A stretch of 40,873 nucleotides of DNA from Spirochaetes bacterium ADurb.Bin218 (GCA_002069965.1 MWCI01000027.1:1-40873), one strand, 5' to 3'; positions 19,164 to 27,533 are shown, numbered from the stretch's first letter. Notes: generated by a model from the sequence alone, not told the origin. Program-made: numbers and translations.

Positions 19164-19825
19164 TTTGTTACTCCTTTAAGAAAATTTTCTGCCAGAGAGA
19201 TATTTGCCTTTATTACAGGCAAAGGTAAAAGCTCATAGGCCTTTTTAAAACACCTGAGAGCATTAAAATAATCCTTTCTATGATTCAATAAAATGGTTCC
19301 TGCTTCGTTCAAGGCCATAAAATTAGACCTATCAAGTTCTGATACCTGAATAAAAAGTTCCTGTGCCCTATCATATTCCTTTTCTTTTAACAAATCTACA
19401 GCTTCTTCATATAAATTTAAAGAGTCATAAGCATTGGAATAAAGTTTTTCGTTTTTACATATTTTCAATCGTGTCTGCAAAAAGTTAACCTCCATGGAGT
19501 GATTCTCTTCAGCCCATGATAAGGCCTTGCCATAATATTGAGCAGCCAGCTTTCTATCCCCTGACATATAGTATAAGTCTCCAAGCACTCTAAAAATCAC
19601 TGGCGACTCTCCATAAAGTTCCATCTCTTTATATAAATACTTTTCTGCCTCTTCATAGCTTTTAAGGGCAATTAACAAAACAGCAATATTGTGAAGCACA
19701 GACTGACTTTGGCTATCTATATCCTCCACTTTTCTATACCAGAAAAGGGCCTTCCTGGTCTTTCCCTCAGCCATTCTGTTTAGGGCTATCCTCTCATAAA
19801 AATTTTTTAAATATTTCTTTATCAT
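19160..19825 (-). CDS. TPR-repeat protein
   Basis: This 221-residue protein consists of tetratricopeptide-like helical repeats. Examples are KTRKALFWYRKVEDIDSQSQ, SYEEAEKYLYKEMELYGESP, DRKLAAQYYGKALSWAEENH, EYDRAQELFIQVSELDRSN and DYFNALRCFKKAYELLP. It has no signal peptide, so it is probably a cytoplasmic or membrane-associated scaffold. I choose ATG 19825 (MIKKYLKN) because AAGGA lies 6 bases upstream; a TTG further out would place that site inside the gene. It is coupled to glycerate kinase, but no specific partner is evident. Confidence 0.78.
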   Translation of the reverse strand: MIKKYLKNFYERIALNRMAEGKTRKALFWYRKVEDIDSQSQSVLHNIAVLLIALKSYEEAEKYLYKEMELYGESPVIFRVLGDLYYMSGDRKLAAQYYGKALSWAEENHSMEVNFLQTRLKICKNEKLYSNAYDSLNLYEEAVDLLKEKEYDRAQELFIQVSELDRSNFMALNEAGTILLNHRKDYFNALRCFKKAYELLPLPVIKANISLAENFLKGVTK

Positions 19826-19875
19826 CAAAAAATCCTTATTAAACAATAATTGAAATTATTAGAGAGATAATATTT

Positions 19876-19906
19876 CAAAGCCATTGCTATTACAGCAATG
19901 GCTTTG
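19876..19906 (-). terminator. Perfect 13-bp hairpin after the GntP gene
   Basis: CAAAGCCATTGCT and AGCAATGGCTTTG form an uninterrupted 13-bp stem with a 5-base loop, 6 bases beyond the permease stop. The following minus-strand sequence is AT-rich but has no long T run. Termination or mRNA 3'-end protection are both reasonable roles. Confidence 0.6.
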
Positions 19907-19911
19907 ATTAC

Positions 19912-21317
19912 TTACATAAAAAAGCTTACAATCAAACATATAATAAAAGCAACCGTTCCTTCAATTGCAGTTGCAGTTGTATAAATCTTATATGCAATGT
20001 TTACAGGCATATTTGAAAACTGAGATACAACCCAGAAATAAGAGTCATTGGCATGGGATACAACCATTGAGCCAGCACCAATTGCTACAGTAGTAAGAGC
20101 GGGATTAAGCCCGAGAGTAGAAAGCAGTGGCGCCATAATTGAAGCAGTGGTAATAATTGCCACAGTGGATGACCCTTGTGCAGTCTTTAGTGCTGCAGAG
20201 ATTAAAAAGGGCAAAAATATACCAAGATTAAGAGTGCCAAGGTTAACCTTGATAAACTCAACCATTGGAGATCCTTGCAAAACCTTCCCAAAGGAACCCC
20301 CAGCAGCGGTAATAGCAAGAATAATTGCTGCATCCTTTATACCATGACCCATCCATTGATCAACAGCAGTTCCCAATTCGCTTTTTTTAACCAAAAAAAG
20401 ACTCACAATTACTCCAATCATAAGAGCAGTTACAGGATCACCTATGAAGTTTATAAATATATATGTTTTGCTATCCTTTGCGCCAAAGGGAAGACTTGGG
20501 AAAGCAGAAACAGACTTCAACAAGATAAGAACTATTGGAAGAATCAGAGGCAAAAAAGACATAAAGGTACTGGGGAGTTTGCCATATTTGTTTATTAAGT
20601 CAGAATAACTCTCCTCAACCTCTGGCTTTATATCATACTTTTTGCCAATAAAATTTGCCCATATCCACCCAGCAAGAGAGGCAGGTATTGCAGCAATCAG
20701 ACCTATTAAAATTACAGTTCCAATATCAGCCTGCAAAGCTCCTGCTGCTGCCAGAGGCCCTGGAGTTGGAGGAACCATTGTATGAGTTGCATACAAACTA
20801 CAGAGGATTATCTCTGTATGGCTACAAAATATGGAAGAGGAACCATTGTATGAGTTGCATACAAACCAGTAGAAAGAGCAACAGCCATGATAGCCATTGA
20901 TTTACCAGTCTCTGCAGATAAGGCCTTATTAAGAGGAGTGAGTATGACATATCCTGAGTCACAAAAGACAGGAATTGATGTAACATAACCTGCAATATTC
21001 ATCGCCAGAGGAGCCTGCTCTTTGCCAACAATTTTAAGTATAGCCCTTGTCATTGAAAGAGCAGCACCTGTTTTTTCCAGAATATAACCCATAATTGTCC
21101 CTGCTATGATGACAATACCAATATTGGCAAGAGTGCCACCAAAGCCATCTTTAATAGCCTTTATTACATCCATAGCTGGCATGCCTATGGACAAACCATA
21201 AATAAAGGCAATAAGAATTAGAACCACAAAGGCATTAATCTTTGCTCTCCCTGTTGCATAAACGATTAAAATAACCGCAATGAGGAGAAACAAAAGAGAC
21301 AAACCTCCTGAAACCAT
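19912..21317 (-). pseudogene. GntP-family gluconate/glycerate permease interrupted by a 68-bp insertion
   Basis: The N-terminal part (21317 to stop at 20808) and the C-terminal part (about 20796 to 19912) together form a GntP-type H+ symporter with many transmembrane helices. N-terminal GGTLANIGIVIIAGTIMGYI and C-terminal ISAALKTAQGSSTVAIITTA and GAGSMVVSHANDSYFW are family hallmarks. They are separated by a 68-bp insertion containing a second copy of the codons for LYATHTMVP. Removing exactly 68 bp restores a single 445-codon frame, a normal family length. GGAGG precedes the ATG at 21317. As written, the gene is broken unless the ribosome bypasses the insertion or the DNA reverts. Next to glycerate kinase, glycerate or gluconate is the likely substrate. 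Confidence 0.85.
20769..20866 (-). repeat. 30-bp direct repeat flanking a 38-bp hairpin-containing insert in the permease gene
   Basis: The 30-bp sequence at 20769-20798 recurs exactly at 20837-20866. The 38 bp between begin with a perfect inverted repeat TACAGAG / CTCTGTA (7-bp stem, 6-base loop, 20799-20818). The 38 bp are not found next to the other repeat copy, so this is not a simple tandem duplication. The 68-bp period shifts the frame. Confidence 0.9.
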
Positions 21318-21495
21318 AAATTACCTCCAACATTAAATTTTAAAAAGCTGGTATCATAAAAACTTCAAAATTTAATATACACTATGATGATGGAAATATC
21401 CATAATGCTACAGAAATTTTATATTTTCCCTTAAATTTTTGTATTAAGATAAAACTCAGCTTGAAAACTAAACTTAAATTAAACTTGAATTTTTA

Positions 21496-21528
21496 TTGAC
21501 ATAAAATAAAAATCCTGCTAAGTAAAAT
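21496..21528 (+). promoter_or_regulatory. TTGACA element upstream of the AidB-like acyl-CoA dehydrogenase
   Basis: TTGACA (21496-21501) lies in the divergent gap before the gene; the best -10 candidate is TAAAAT (21523-21528), with an unusually long 21-base spacing. It may be part of a regulator site rather than a standard promoter. The rest of the 21318-21548 gap is AT-rich without a gene. Confidence 0.25.
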
Positions 21529-21548
21529 ACAAGAACCAGGAGGATCCT

Positions 21549-23174
21549 ATGACTCTGCCAGATAGAAATAATCCCTACAGCTTTAATGAATTCCTGAAAT
21601 GGAGAAAAAATGTAAACTATTATACAGATGATCCATTCATTCAGAGGGCACTAAAGGCCTTTGCAGGTGATTCCTTCAATGAAGCAGACAGGGAGGCCAG
21701 AGAGATCTCTCCAAAGGTTTCCTATCGCTGGAGAGATATGGCAGAGGCAATAGCAGTGCCAGAAAAGCGTCCCTATATTATGCACTATGACGGTCATCAC
21801 AATCGCATAGACAGAATAGTCAGACCAAGAGAGACAGAGATTATGGAAAAAGAGATCTTCTCTGAAGGGCTCTTTGTAAATACCAAATCTCCATGGGTTA
21901 AGCTTATAAAGATGTTTTTGATATATCAAAATGGAGAGGCCTGTATTGCCTGCCCTGTGACATGCACAGAAGGACTTGTAAAGCTTCTTGAGATATATCA
22001 AAGTGAGGAGACCAGATACATATTGCAACACTGCAGAGATGGGATCGATGGGGACTTTGCAATAGGAGCTCAATATCTCTCGGAGATACATGGAGGCTCT
22101 GATGTCCCTGCTAATTTACTTGAAGCTGTTAATGAAAATGGAACATGGAGATTATATGGGAGCAAGTTTTTCTGTTCTGCAACTCACGCAGATTATGTTG
22201 TCATAACAGCAAAACCCCGTGGAAGCGAAGAGGTAGCACTCTTTGTAATGCCATCATGGCTTCCTGGGAACAAAGAAAAAGAAATCCGCAACGGTTACAC
22301 AATTGACAGAATAAAGTGGAAAATGGGAACAAGCGAACTTACAACAGGGGAGATCACATTTAATGGAGCAATTGCATACCCTGTTGGGCCACTCAATCGT
22401 GGGGTTTCCAATGTAGTTTCTATAGTTCTCACATATTCAAGGCTTACAGTGGGATTATCAGCAGCAGCCTTTATGACAAGAGCTTGCAGGGAGGCAAAGG
22501 CCTATGGAGAATTCCGCTATGCCTTTGGCAGAAAAATATCCGATTTTCCTCTTGTTAAGGCACAATTGCAAGAAATCGAAAACTATACAAAAAGAACAAT
22601 TGCAGGAGCATTTAACTTATACAAAGACTTTCTTGAAATTGAAAACAAGCGCCATCTAAAAAAAGATAGCCTCTCCATGGAAGAAAACAAAAAAATATTT
22701 CGTGTCCGAGAACTCATTATGCTTCAAAAAATTACAGCATCTCTGGATTCAACAGATGTTATACGAAACTCCATGTCCATATTTGGAGGTCATGGAGTTA
22801 TGGAAGATTTTTCTTCATTGCCAAGGCTTTACAGGGATTCAGCTATAAATGAGCTATGGGAGGGGCCAAGGAATGTGCTGCTTACCCAGATCCACAGAGA
22901 TCTGCAAAAAAACTCATCGTGGTATAAACCAGATGACTTTATAAGTGATATATTACATGGAAAAGATAAAAATCTAATAAGAGAATTTTCCAGTGAACTT
23001 GAATATCTCCTTGGAATCAGAGACCTTACAAACATAAGCGATGACAACATAAAAATTGCTGGCAGGTGGGATGACTTTACAAAAAGGCTCTTCCATGAAT
23101 ATCAAGAAAAAGCTCTTTCTTACATAGAACAAAAGACAAATAAAAAACTCAGTTATAAATCAAAGAGCCCTTAA
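21549..23174 (+). CDS. Acyl-CoA dehydrogenase family protein (AidB-like)
   Basis: This 541-residue flavoprotein resembles the AidB branch of acyl-CoA dehydrogenases. Recognisable parts are FAD/substrate-contacting IGAQYLSEIHGGSDVPAN near 174-191, W-x-L-YGSKFFCSATHADY near 196-212, the helical domain with RLTVGLSAAAFMTRAC and AFGRKISDFPLVKAQL, and FGGHGVMEDF near 415-424. ELWEGPRNV follows, with Glu438 in the position of the usual catalytic glutamate segment. AidB itself binds DNA and has weak dehydrogenase activity; the substrate here is unknown. A very strong AGGAGG lies 5 bases before the ATG. It runs opposite to the two long paralogues that follow. Confidence 0.82.
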   Translation: MTLPDRNNPYSFNEFLKWRKNVNYYTDDPFIQRALKAFAGDSFNEADREAREISPKVSYRWRDMAEAIAVPEKRPYIMHYDGHHNRIDRIVRPRETEIMEKEIFSEGLFVNTKSPWVKLIKMFLIYQNGEACIACPVTCTEGLVKLLEIYQSEETRYILQHCRDGIDGDFAIGAQYLSEIHGGSDVPANLLEAVNENGTWRLYGSKFFCSATHADYVVITAKPRGSEEVALFVMPSWLPGNKEKEIRNGYTIDRIKWKMGTSELTTGEITFNGAIAYPVGPLNRGVSNVVSIVLTYSRLTVGLSAAAFMTRACREAKAYGEFRYAFGRKISDFPLVKAQLQEIENYTKRTIAGAFNLYKDFLEIENKRHLKKDSLSMEENKKIFRVRELIMLQKITASLDSTDVIRNSMSIFGGHGVMEDFSSLPRLYRDSAINELWEGPRNVLLTQIHRDLQKNSSWYKPDDFISDILHGKDKNLIREFSSELEYLLGIRDLTNISDDNIKIAGRWDDFTKRLFHEYQEKALSYIEQKTNKKLSYKSKSP

Positions 23175-23190
23175 AAATAGGGCTCCTTGA
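23160..23190. terminator. Hairpin between convergent acyl-CoA dehydrogenase genes
   Basis: TCAA-A-GAGCCCT and AGGGCTC-C-TTGA form a 12-position stem with one mismatch around a 7-base loop that contains the stop codon of the rightward gene. T tracts are short on both sides, so it is probably a weak bidirectional terminator. Confidence 0.5.
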
Positions 23191-23223
23191 TTTGCAATTA
23201 AAGTAATTCCAAAAGAAAGAAAA

Positions 23224-24939
23224 TCATGGATTTTGATGATATACATCAATGAGGCTATAAACCTCTTCATTGAGTACTTTTTCAAATTCCTCTTTATTTG
23301 GAACAGGTCGCTTGAACATCTTCTGAATCTTCTCAAGCTGAGCATCTGTATTCAGAGGCTTGCCATAGAGATCAAAGGCATATCTTGAAAAATCCCTTAC
23401 AAATAGGTCAAACATCTGATTTATAACTGAATCAGATATTCCCTCAATATTTGCACTCTCAATAATAAGCTGACCATAAGCAACCATTGTAAAGAGCTCA
23501 CCAACTGCCAGTAGATAGTCAAACTCCATCATCTGTTTTGCAAGATCCTGGCCTGATACCATCAGGTATTCTTTATAAGCCTGAATCTGCTCCAGAAAAA
23601 CCTTTACATTTGCCAGATGAGCTCTTGTGTTATATGCAATATTGTAATCATGGAATTTAGTTTTTGCATAGTTCTTTGTTGGGCCTTGTCTAAAGAGAAA
23701 ATCATCATTTCTATTGTCTGTTATTCTTCCAACCTCCTCAAAAGGTGCAGGCATAAACATGTAACTTGGGATAAGTTTGGCAATGAGAGCCATATTTACA
23801 TGGCGTGTTCCCTCAAGTTTTGGGAAGCCTCTAAGCTCAGCAACAGCCTGTTCAAAATACATATCCTTTTCAAAGCCCCTTGCTGCAATAATGTCCCAGA
23901 GCATTTCATGAGTTTCCTCGCCCTGTATAGCAACCTTCATCTTCATTATTGGATTAAAAAGGAGGTATCTCTTGTCATTCTCATTTGCCACTCTCATATA
24001 ATCAGTTGCTCTAAGGCCAAAAAGCTTCATTCCCATAAGCCTGAGCCATGAATCCATAAAAAGTCTCTTAACATGGGCAAACTCAATAACCTTCTTTCCA
24101 TAGAGAACCCTGTGAGCAGCGTGATTTAAGGCTTCATAGAAAGAGTGAGTAACAATACCTGTAGCACCAGAGCCAATATTAAACTTGCAGATATTGATTG
24201 TATTAAGCATGTCATCCCATGCTTTTTGACCACGAGATAAAATATCTGCCTCTGTTATTGGATAATCATGAAGAGCAAATTCTGCAACAAACTGTTGATT
24301 TACATCAACGATATTCTTTACACACTCATAATTTGGATGAGCAGAGTCTACAACAAAAAATACATACTCATCTGTATCTGCAAACTTTCCAAAAACAGTT
24401 ATTGTACTTGCTACGTTTCCATTACCGATGTAGTATTTGCTGCCATTGGCAACCCATGTTCCATCGCCCTTTGGATAAAGCTTCATTTCTGAGGAATAAA
24501 TGTCAGCACCATGCTCTTTTTCTGATAATCCGAAGGCACAAAGAGCATTCTGCTTTAGTTTTGCAGCAGCCTTATGCTTTGCCTCTTCATTGTCACCAAG
24601 CAAAACAGGATCAAGTCCAAGTGTCGAGACATGGAAAGTATACCAATAAGCAGCACCATAGAAACCACATATCTCAGAAAATTCATACATTCTATATGTA
24701 CTGTAGTACTGATTTGGATCAGATCCATAACCTTTTGGTAAAAAGAGAGTTTCAAAAATTCCCTCTTCAGTAACAAATTTCTGAAAATCTTCGCAAAACT
24801 CCTTTTTGTGATATTGTTCCTTTTGTTTAGCAAGACCTTTCTTTTCAAACCACTCAATGGTTTTGAGCATGATCTCTTTGGATCTTTCGTCAGGATAGTT
24901 CCTGTCACGATACTTTTTTGGATTAAGTAATATGCTCAT
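23224..24939 (-). CDS. Long-form acyl-CoA dehydrogenase (paralogue A)
   Basis: This 571-residue protein has an acyl-CoA dehydrogenase core: AFGLSEKEHGADIYSS (135-150) for the flavin loop, VANGSKYYIGNGN (163-175) for the substrate side, and a helical C-terminal domain with GATGIVTHSFYEALNHAAHRVLYGK. Usual short-chain enzymes have about 380 residues; the extra C-terminal part makes this a long member of unspecified substrate. It aligns end to end with the gene at 25597-27294, indicating an ancient local duplication. AAGGAG precedes the ATG. A structured RNA with a terminator lies about 230 bases upstream on the same strand and could be its leader. Confidence 0.85.
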   Translation of the reverse strand: MSILLNPKKYRDRNYPDERSKEIMLKTIEWFEKKGLAKQKEQYHKKEFCEDFQKFVTEEGIFETLFLPKGYGSDPNQYYSTYRMYEFSEICGFYGAAYWYTFHVSTLGLDPVLLGDNEEAKHKAAAKLKQNALCAFGLSEKEHGADIYSSEMKLYPKGDGTWVANGSKYYIGNGNVASTITVFGKFADTDEYVFFVVDSAHPNYECVKNIVDVNQQFVAEFALHDYPITEADILSRGQKAWDDMLNTINICKFNIGSGATGIVTHSFYEALNHAAHRVLYGKKVIEFAHVKRLFMDSWLRLMGMKLFGLRATDYMRVANENDKRYLLFNPIMKMKVAIQGEETHEMLWDIIAARGFEKDMYFEQAVAELRGFPKLEGTRHVNMALIAKLIPSYMFMPAPFEEVGRITDNRNDDFLFRQGPTKNYAKTKFHDYNIAYNTRAHLANVKVFLEQIQAYKEYLMVSGQDLAKQMMEFDYLLAVGELFTMVAYGQLIIESANIEGISDSVINQMFDLFVRDFSRYAFDLYGKPLNTDAQLEKIQKMFKRPVPNKEEFEKVLNEEVYSLIDVYHQNP

Positions 24940-25171
24940 AAAAAACTCCTTGTAAATTAAAAATAAAGCTTCTTAGCCAAGATCCCCAAAGCAGAATGGC
25001 AAAAGCCAAAGTTTACCTGTAGCTTTAAGATAAAATATTTAAAACTACTTATCATTACAAAAGAAAAGGGATGAATTTTTTGTCAACATAAAATAGAACA
25101 ATATTCGCATAATAATATTTGCATTTATAAATGTGAATATTAATAATATATTAAGGACGCTAAACCTGAAT

Positions 25172-25201
25172 AAAAAAAAGGCCATCCCTTTAGAGATAGC
25201 C
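25172..25201 (-). terminator. Rho-independent terminator of the candidate RNA
   Basis: On the minus strand GGCTATCTC and GGGATGGCC pair over 9 bp (two G-U) around a 4-base loop and are followed by eight T (25179-25172). Confidence 0.8.
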
Positions 25202-25225
25202 CCAAAAACATTAAAACGCGAGGAA

Positions 25226-25288
25226 TCAAAAGTAATGATTCTCTGTAATTTGTAGTAATGTTCCCCCAACATCACCACAAATTAACAT
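25226..25288 (-). CDS. Possible 20-codon leader peptide within the candidate RNA
   Basis: ATG at 25288 with GGGGG 6 bases upstream opens a frame to TGA at 25228-25226. It spans the 17-bp stem exactly, so ribosomes on it would unfold that helix. No run of one amino acid marks it as a classical attenuator leader. It may be chance. Confidence 0.2.
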   Translation of the reverse strand: MLICGDVGGTLLQITENHYF

Positions 25289-25362
25289 TGTAAACCCCCA
25301 AGATTTTGAACCCGTCCAGACGGATCCAATAAAAACATAAAAAATTCACTTTTGGTATTTCA

Positions 25363-25391
25363 ACTATAAAATGGTAAACCAAAAATGTAAA
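25363..25391 (-). promoter_or_regulatory. Promoter of the candidate RNA
   Basis: Minus-strand TTTACA (25391-25386) and TATAGT (25368-25363) are separated by 17 bases. This places transcription start near 25356. A second possible -35/-10 pair (TTGAAA, TATGTT with an 18-base spacer) lies just downstream and would start the RNA near its first hairpin. Confidence 0.6.
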
Positions 25392-25536
25392 GAACTTTTC
25401 TATCTAAAACTAAAAAATTTTTCTAAAAATTATAATAATACAGAATTTTATTTTTATTTATTTAAAACTTATGCCAGCATTTTATTAAATCATACTATTA
25501 AGATAAAGGTTATTTGCTCCTTTCTAAAGTCTTATA

Positions 25537-25567
25537 CAAAAAAAGAAAGGCCCTCAATGAGAGCCTT
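25537..25567 (-). terminator. Terminator after acyl-CoA dehydrogenase paralogue B
   Basis: AAGGCTCTC and GAGGGCCTT form a 9-position stem with one mismatch, followed on the minus strand by TCTTTTTTT. It separates the dehydrogenase transcript from the RNA locus downstream. Confidence 0.75.
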
Positions 25568-25596
25568 CCAGGATAAATCTCAATCTAAATATTAAA

Positions 25597-27294
25597 TTAT
25601 GGGTTCATTTTGTATTCATCTTTCAATGGATACACATGTTTTTCCCATACCCTCTTAAACTTTTCCACATCTGGAACAGGATTTTTTATCATCTTGATAC
25701 AATATTCAAGCTGCGCAGGGGTGTTACTCTTTTTCTGATAAAGCTGCACAGCATACTTAGAGAAATCTCTAACAAGAAGATCAAAGATCATATCAAGGAT
25801 ATCATCATCTACATTGTATATCTTTGCATTTTCAATAATCAACTGACCGTAGGCAACAACAGTCATCAACTCACCCATTGCAAGAAGATAATCTATGTCA
25901 TTGCTCTGTTCTTTTGTTGGAGTAGCCTTTGCAAGGAATTCCTTAAATGTTGCAATCTGCTCCTTAATTACTCTGATATTTGGCAGATCAATGCTGTTAT
26001 AAGCAATGTTATAATCATGGAACTGGACTTTTCCAAGACCACTTGTTGGTCCCTGATCCATGAGGAATGCATCATTTTGTGGACCATCGCATTTTGGAAT
26101 AACAGGAAATTCCTTTGGATTAAAGAAATAATTTGTCATGAATTTCACAACAAGAGCCATATTTACATGAACTGTTCCTTCAAGTTTTGGGAACATCCTT
26201 ATCTCCTGAGTAGCCATTTCAAAATATGGTTCTTTCTCAAATCCCTTAGCTGCAATTACATCCCAGAGCAGATTGATAACCTCCTCCCCTTCTCTTGTAA
26301 CCTTCATCTTGCAGAGAGGATCATAAAGGAGATACCTTCTGTCATCCTTGGATGCTGTCCTCATATAATCTACAGCTCTAAGATTGAAGAGCTTCATTGC
26401 GCAAATACGCAAATATGCATCCATGAAAAGATTCTTTACATGTGGAAAATCTGTTACATATTTTCCATAGAGATTTCTGTTTGCAGCATGCTCTATTGCC
26501 TCATAAAAAGCATGAGTTGCAATTCCAATTGCTCCAGGACCTAAATTAAATTTGCAGACATTAACAGTGTTGAGCATATTATCCCATGCCTTCTGTCCTT
26601 TCTCTGTTATATCTGCTTCTGTTATTGGATAGTCATGGAGAGCATATTCAGAAACATAATTTTGATGTGCCACTGTGTTTTTCACACACTCATAATTTGG
26701 ATGTCGTGAATCTACACAGAAAAATACATATTCTCCAGTATCTGCAATTTTACCAAAGGTGGAGATCATTGCAGCCTTGTTTCCATTACCGATATAGTAT
26801 TTATCACCATTAGCCTTATATGTGCCATCTCCCTGTGGGTAAAGCATCATATCGCTTGAGTAAATGTCTGCACCATGCTCTTTCTCAGAAAGGCCAAAGG
26901 CAAATACATGACCTTCCTCAAGTAACTTAGCAGCCTTATGTTTCGCCTCTTCGTTGCTACCCATCCATATTGGGCAAATACCAAGCTGAGATACGTCCCA
27001 TACATACCAGTAGGCTATTCCATAAAAGCCCATTAGCTCTGCCCAGTGGTAGATTCTGTATGTGTCCCATCTATTGTCTGGTGCGCCATAACCTGCGGGG
27101 GTAAGCAGTTTGGCAAAAATTTTGTGCTGCTTCTGGAACTCTACAAAATCCTCTGGCCATGTTCTGTTATGAAAGTCCTCTTTTATTTTTTTGAGTCCTT
27201 TTTTCTCAAACCATTCAATGGTTTTGAGCATCATTTCCTTTGATTCCTTATCAGGAAACTCTACATTGTATTTTTTGGGGTTTAAAAGTAACAT
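25597..27294 (-). CDS. Long-form acyl-CoA dehydrogenase (paralogue B)
   Basis: This 565-residue protein is collinear with the gene at 23224-24939: both open with LLNPKKY, share MLKTIEWFEKKGL near residues 23-36, the flavin-loop FGLSEKEHGADIYSSDM, YKANGDKYYIGNGNK and a late PKLEGTVHVNMAL. It therefore carries the same fold and probably a related but distinct substrate range. AGAGG lies 8 bases before the ATG. It ends at a good terminator and is monocistronic. No electron-transfer flavoprotein gene is close by. Confidence 0.85.
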   Translation of the reverse strand: MLLLNPKKYNVEFPDKESKEMMLKTIEWFEKKGLKKIKEDFHNRTWPEDFVEFQKQHKIFAKLLTPAGYGAPDNRWDTYRIYHWAELMGFYGIAYWYVWDVSQLGICPIWMGSNEEAKHKAAKLLEEGHVFAFGLSEKEHGADIYSSDMMLYPQGDGTYKANGDKYYIGNGNKAAMISTFGKIADTGEYVFFCVDSRHPNYECVKNTVAHQNYVSEYALHDYPITEADITEKGQKAWDNMLNTVNVCKFNLGPGAIGIATHAFYEAIEHAANRNLYGKYVTDFPHVKNLFMDAYLRICAMKLFNLRAVDYMRTASKDDRRYLLYDPLCKMKVTREGEEVINLLWDVIAAKGFEKEPYFEMATQEIRMFPKLEGTVHVNMALVVKFMTNYFFNPKEFPVIPKCDGPQNDAFLMDQGPTSGLGKVQFHDYNIAYNSIDLPNIRVIKEQIATFKEFLAKATPTKEQSNDIDYLLAMGELMTVVAYGQLIIENAKIYNVDDDILDMIFDLLVRDFSKYAVQLYQKKSNTPAQLEYCIKMIKNPVPDVEKFKRVWEKHVYPLKDEYKMNP

Positions 27295-27385
27295 GTGTTA
27301 ACCTCTTTCGCAGATATTTAAAATATCATATTTTTTTTAAACTATACAAAAGAAATCCCATAAAATCACGGGCAAATCCTCCAAT

Positions 27386-27419
27386 ATTATAAATGAAAAT
27401 AGTTGTTCTTTCTTGTCAA
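27386..27419 (-). promoter_or_regulatory. TTGACA/TATAAT elements upstream of paralogue B
   Basis: Minus-strand TTGACA (27419-27414) and a perfect TATAAT (27391-27386) are 22 bases apart, longer than a normal promoter allows. Either the boxes belong to different sites or a regulator corrects the spacing. The implied leader is about 85 bases. Confidence 0.3.
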
Positions 27420-27533
27420 TATATTATCTTTTTTTGTTAACAGGGTTCTTATAAAAAAGTTAAAATCTTTAGCTTTAAAAGAGAGCTTTAAAATATAGTA
27501 AAATTTGCTTTCTATAAAATTAATAAATACTCC

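Larger units (their letters stand above)
25172..25356 (-). ncRNA. Candidate structured small RNA or leader RNA
   Basis: A region of about 185 bases has its own promoter and terminator and at least four helices on the minus strand. They are GGAUCCGU/ACGGGUUC (25327-25308), a 17-bp stem around a GGGGG loop (25284-25246), GAGAAUCA/UGAUUCCUC (25243-25220) and the terminator stem. Three of them contain G-U pairs that would be A-C mismatches on the other strand, so the minus orientation is the functional one. Inside, GGGGG (25299-25295) sits 6 bases before an ATG that opens a 20-codon ORF (25288-25226) running across the 17-bp stem, which would allow translation-controlled folding. I find no match to tmRNA, SRP RNA, RNase P, T-box or riboswitch classes I can recall. 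It may be an independent sRNA or an attenuator for the gene at 23224-24939. Confidence 0.55.

Noticed and set aside
23617-24051. Long + strand ORFs opposite the acyl-CoA dehydrogenase genes (also 24219-24773 and 25636-26544)
   Set aside because: They are antisense shadows of genes with clear family motifs; their translations are Cys/His/Leu-rich without domains and lack ribosome binding sites.
25045-25278. 77-residue ORF overlapping the RNA candidate on the minus strand
   Set aside because: Its Phe-rich part is the translation of the terminator T run, and it crosses several hairpins; it looks like a by-product of the RNA sequence.
25286-25300. Leader-peptide attenuator of a known amino-acid operon type
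   Set aside because: The 20-codon ORF has no run of a single amino acid, and the nearest gene is an acyl-CoA dehydrogenase, so classical amino-acid attenuation is not supported; kept only as a possible mini-ORF.
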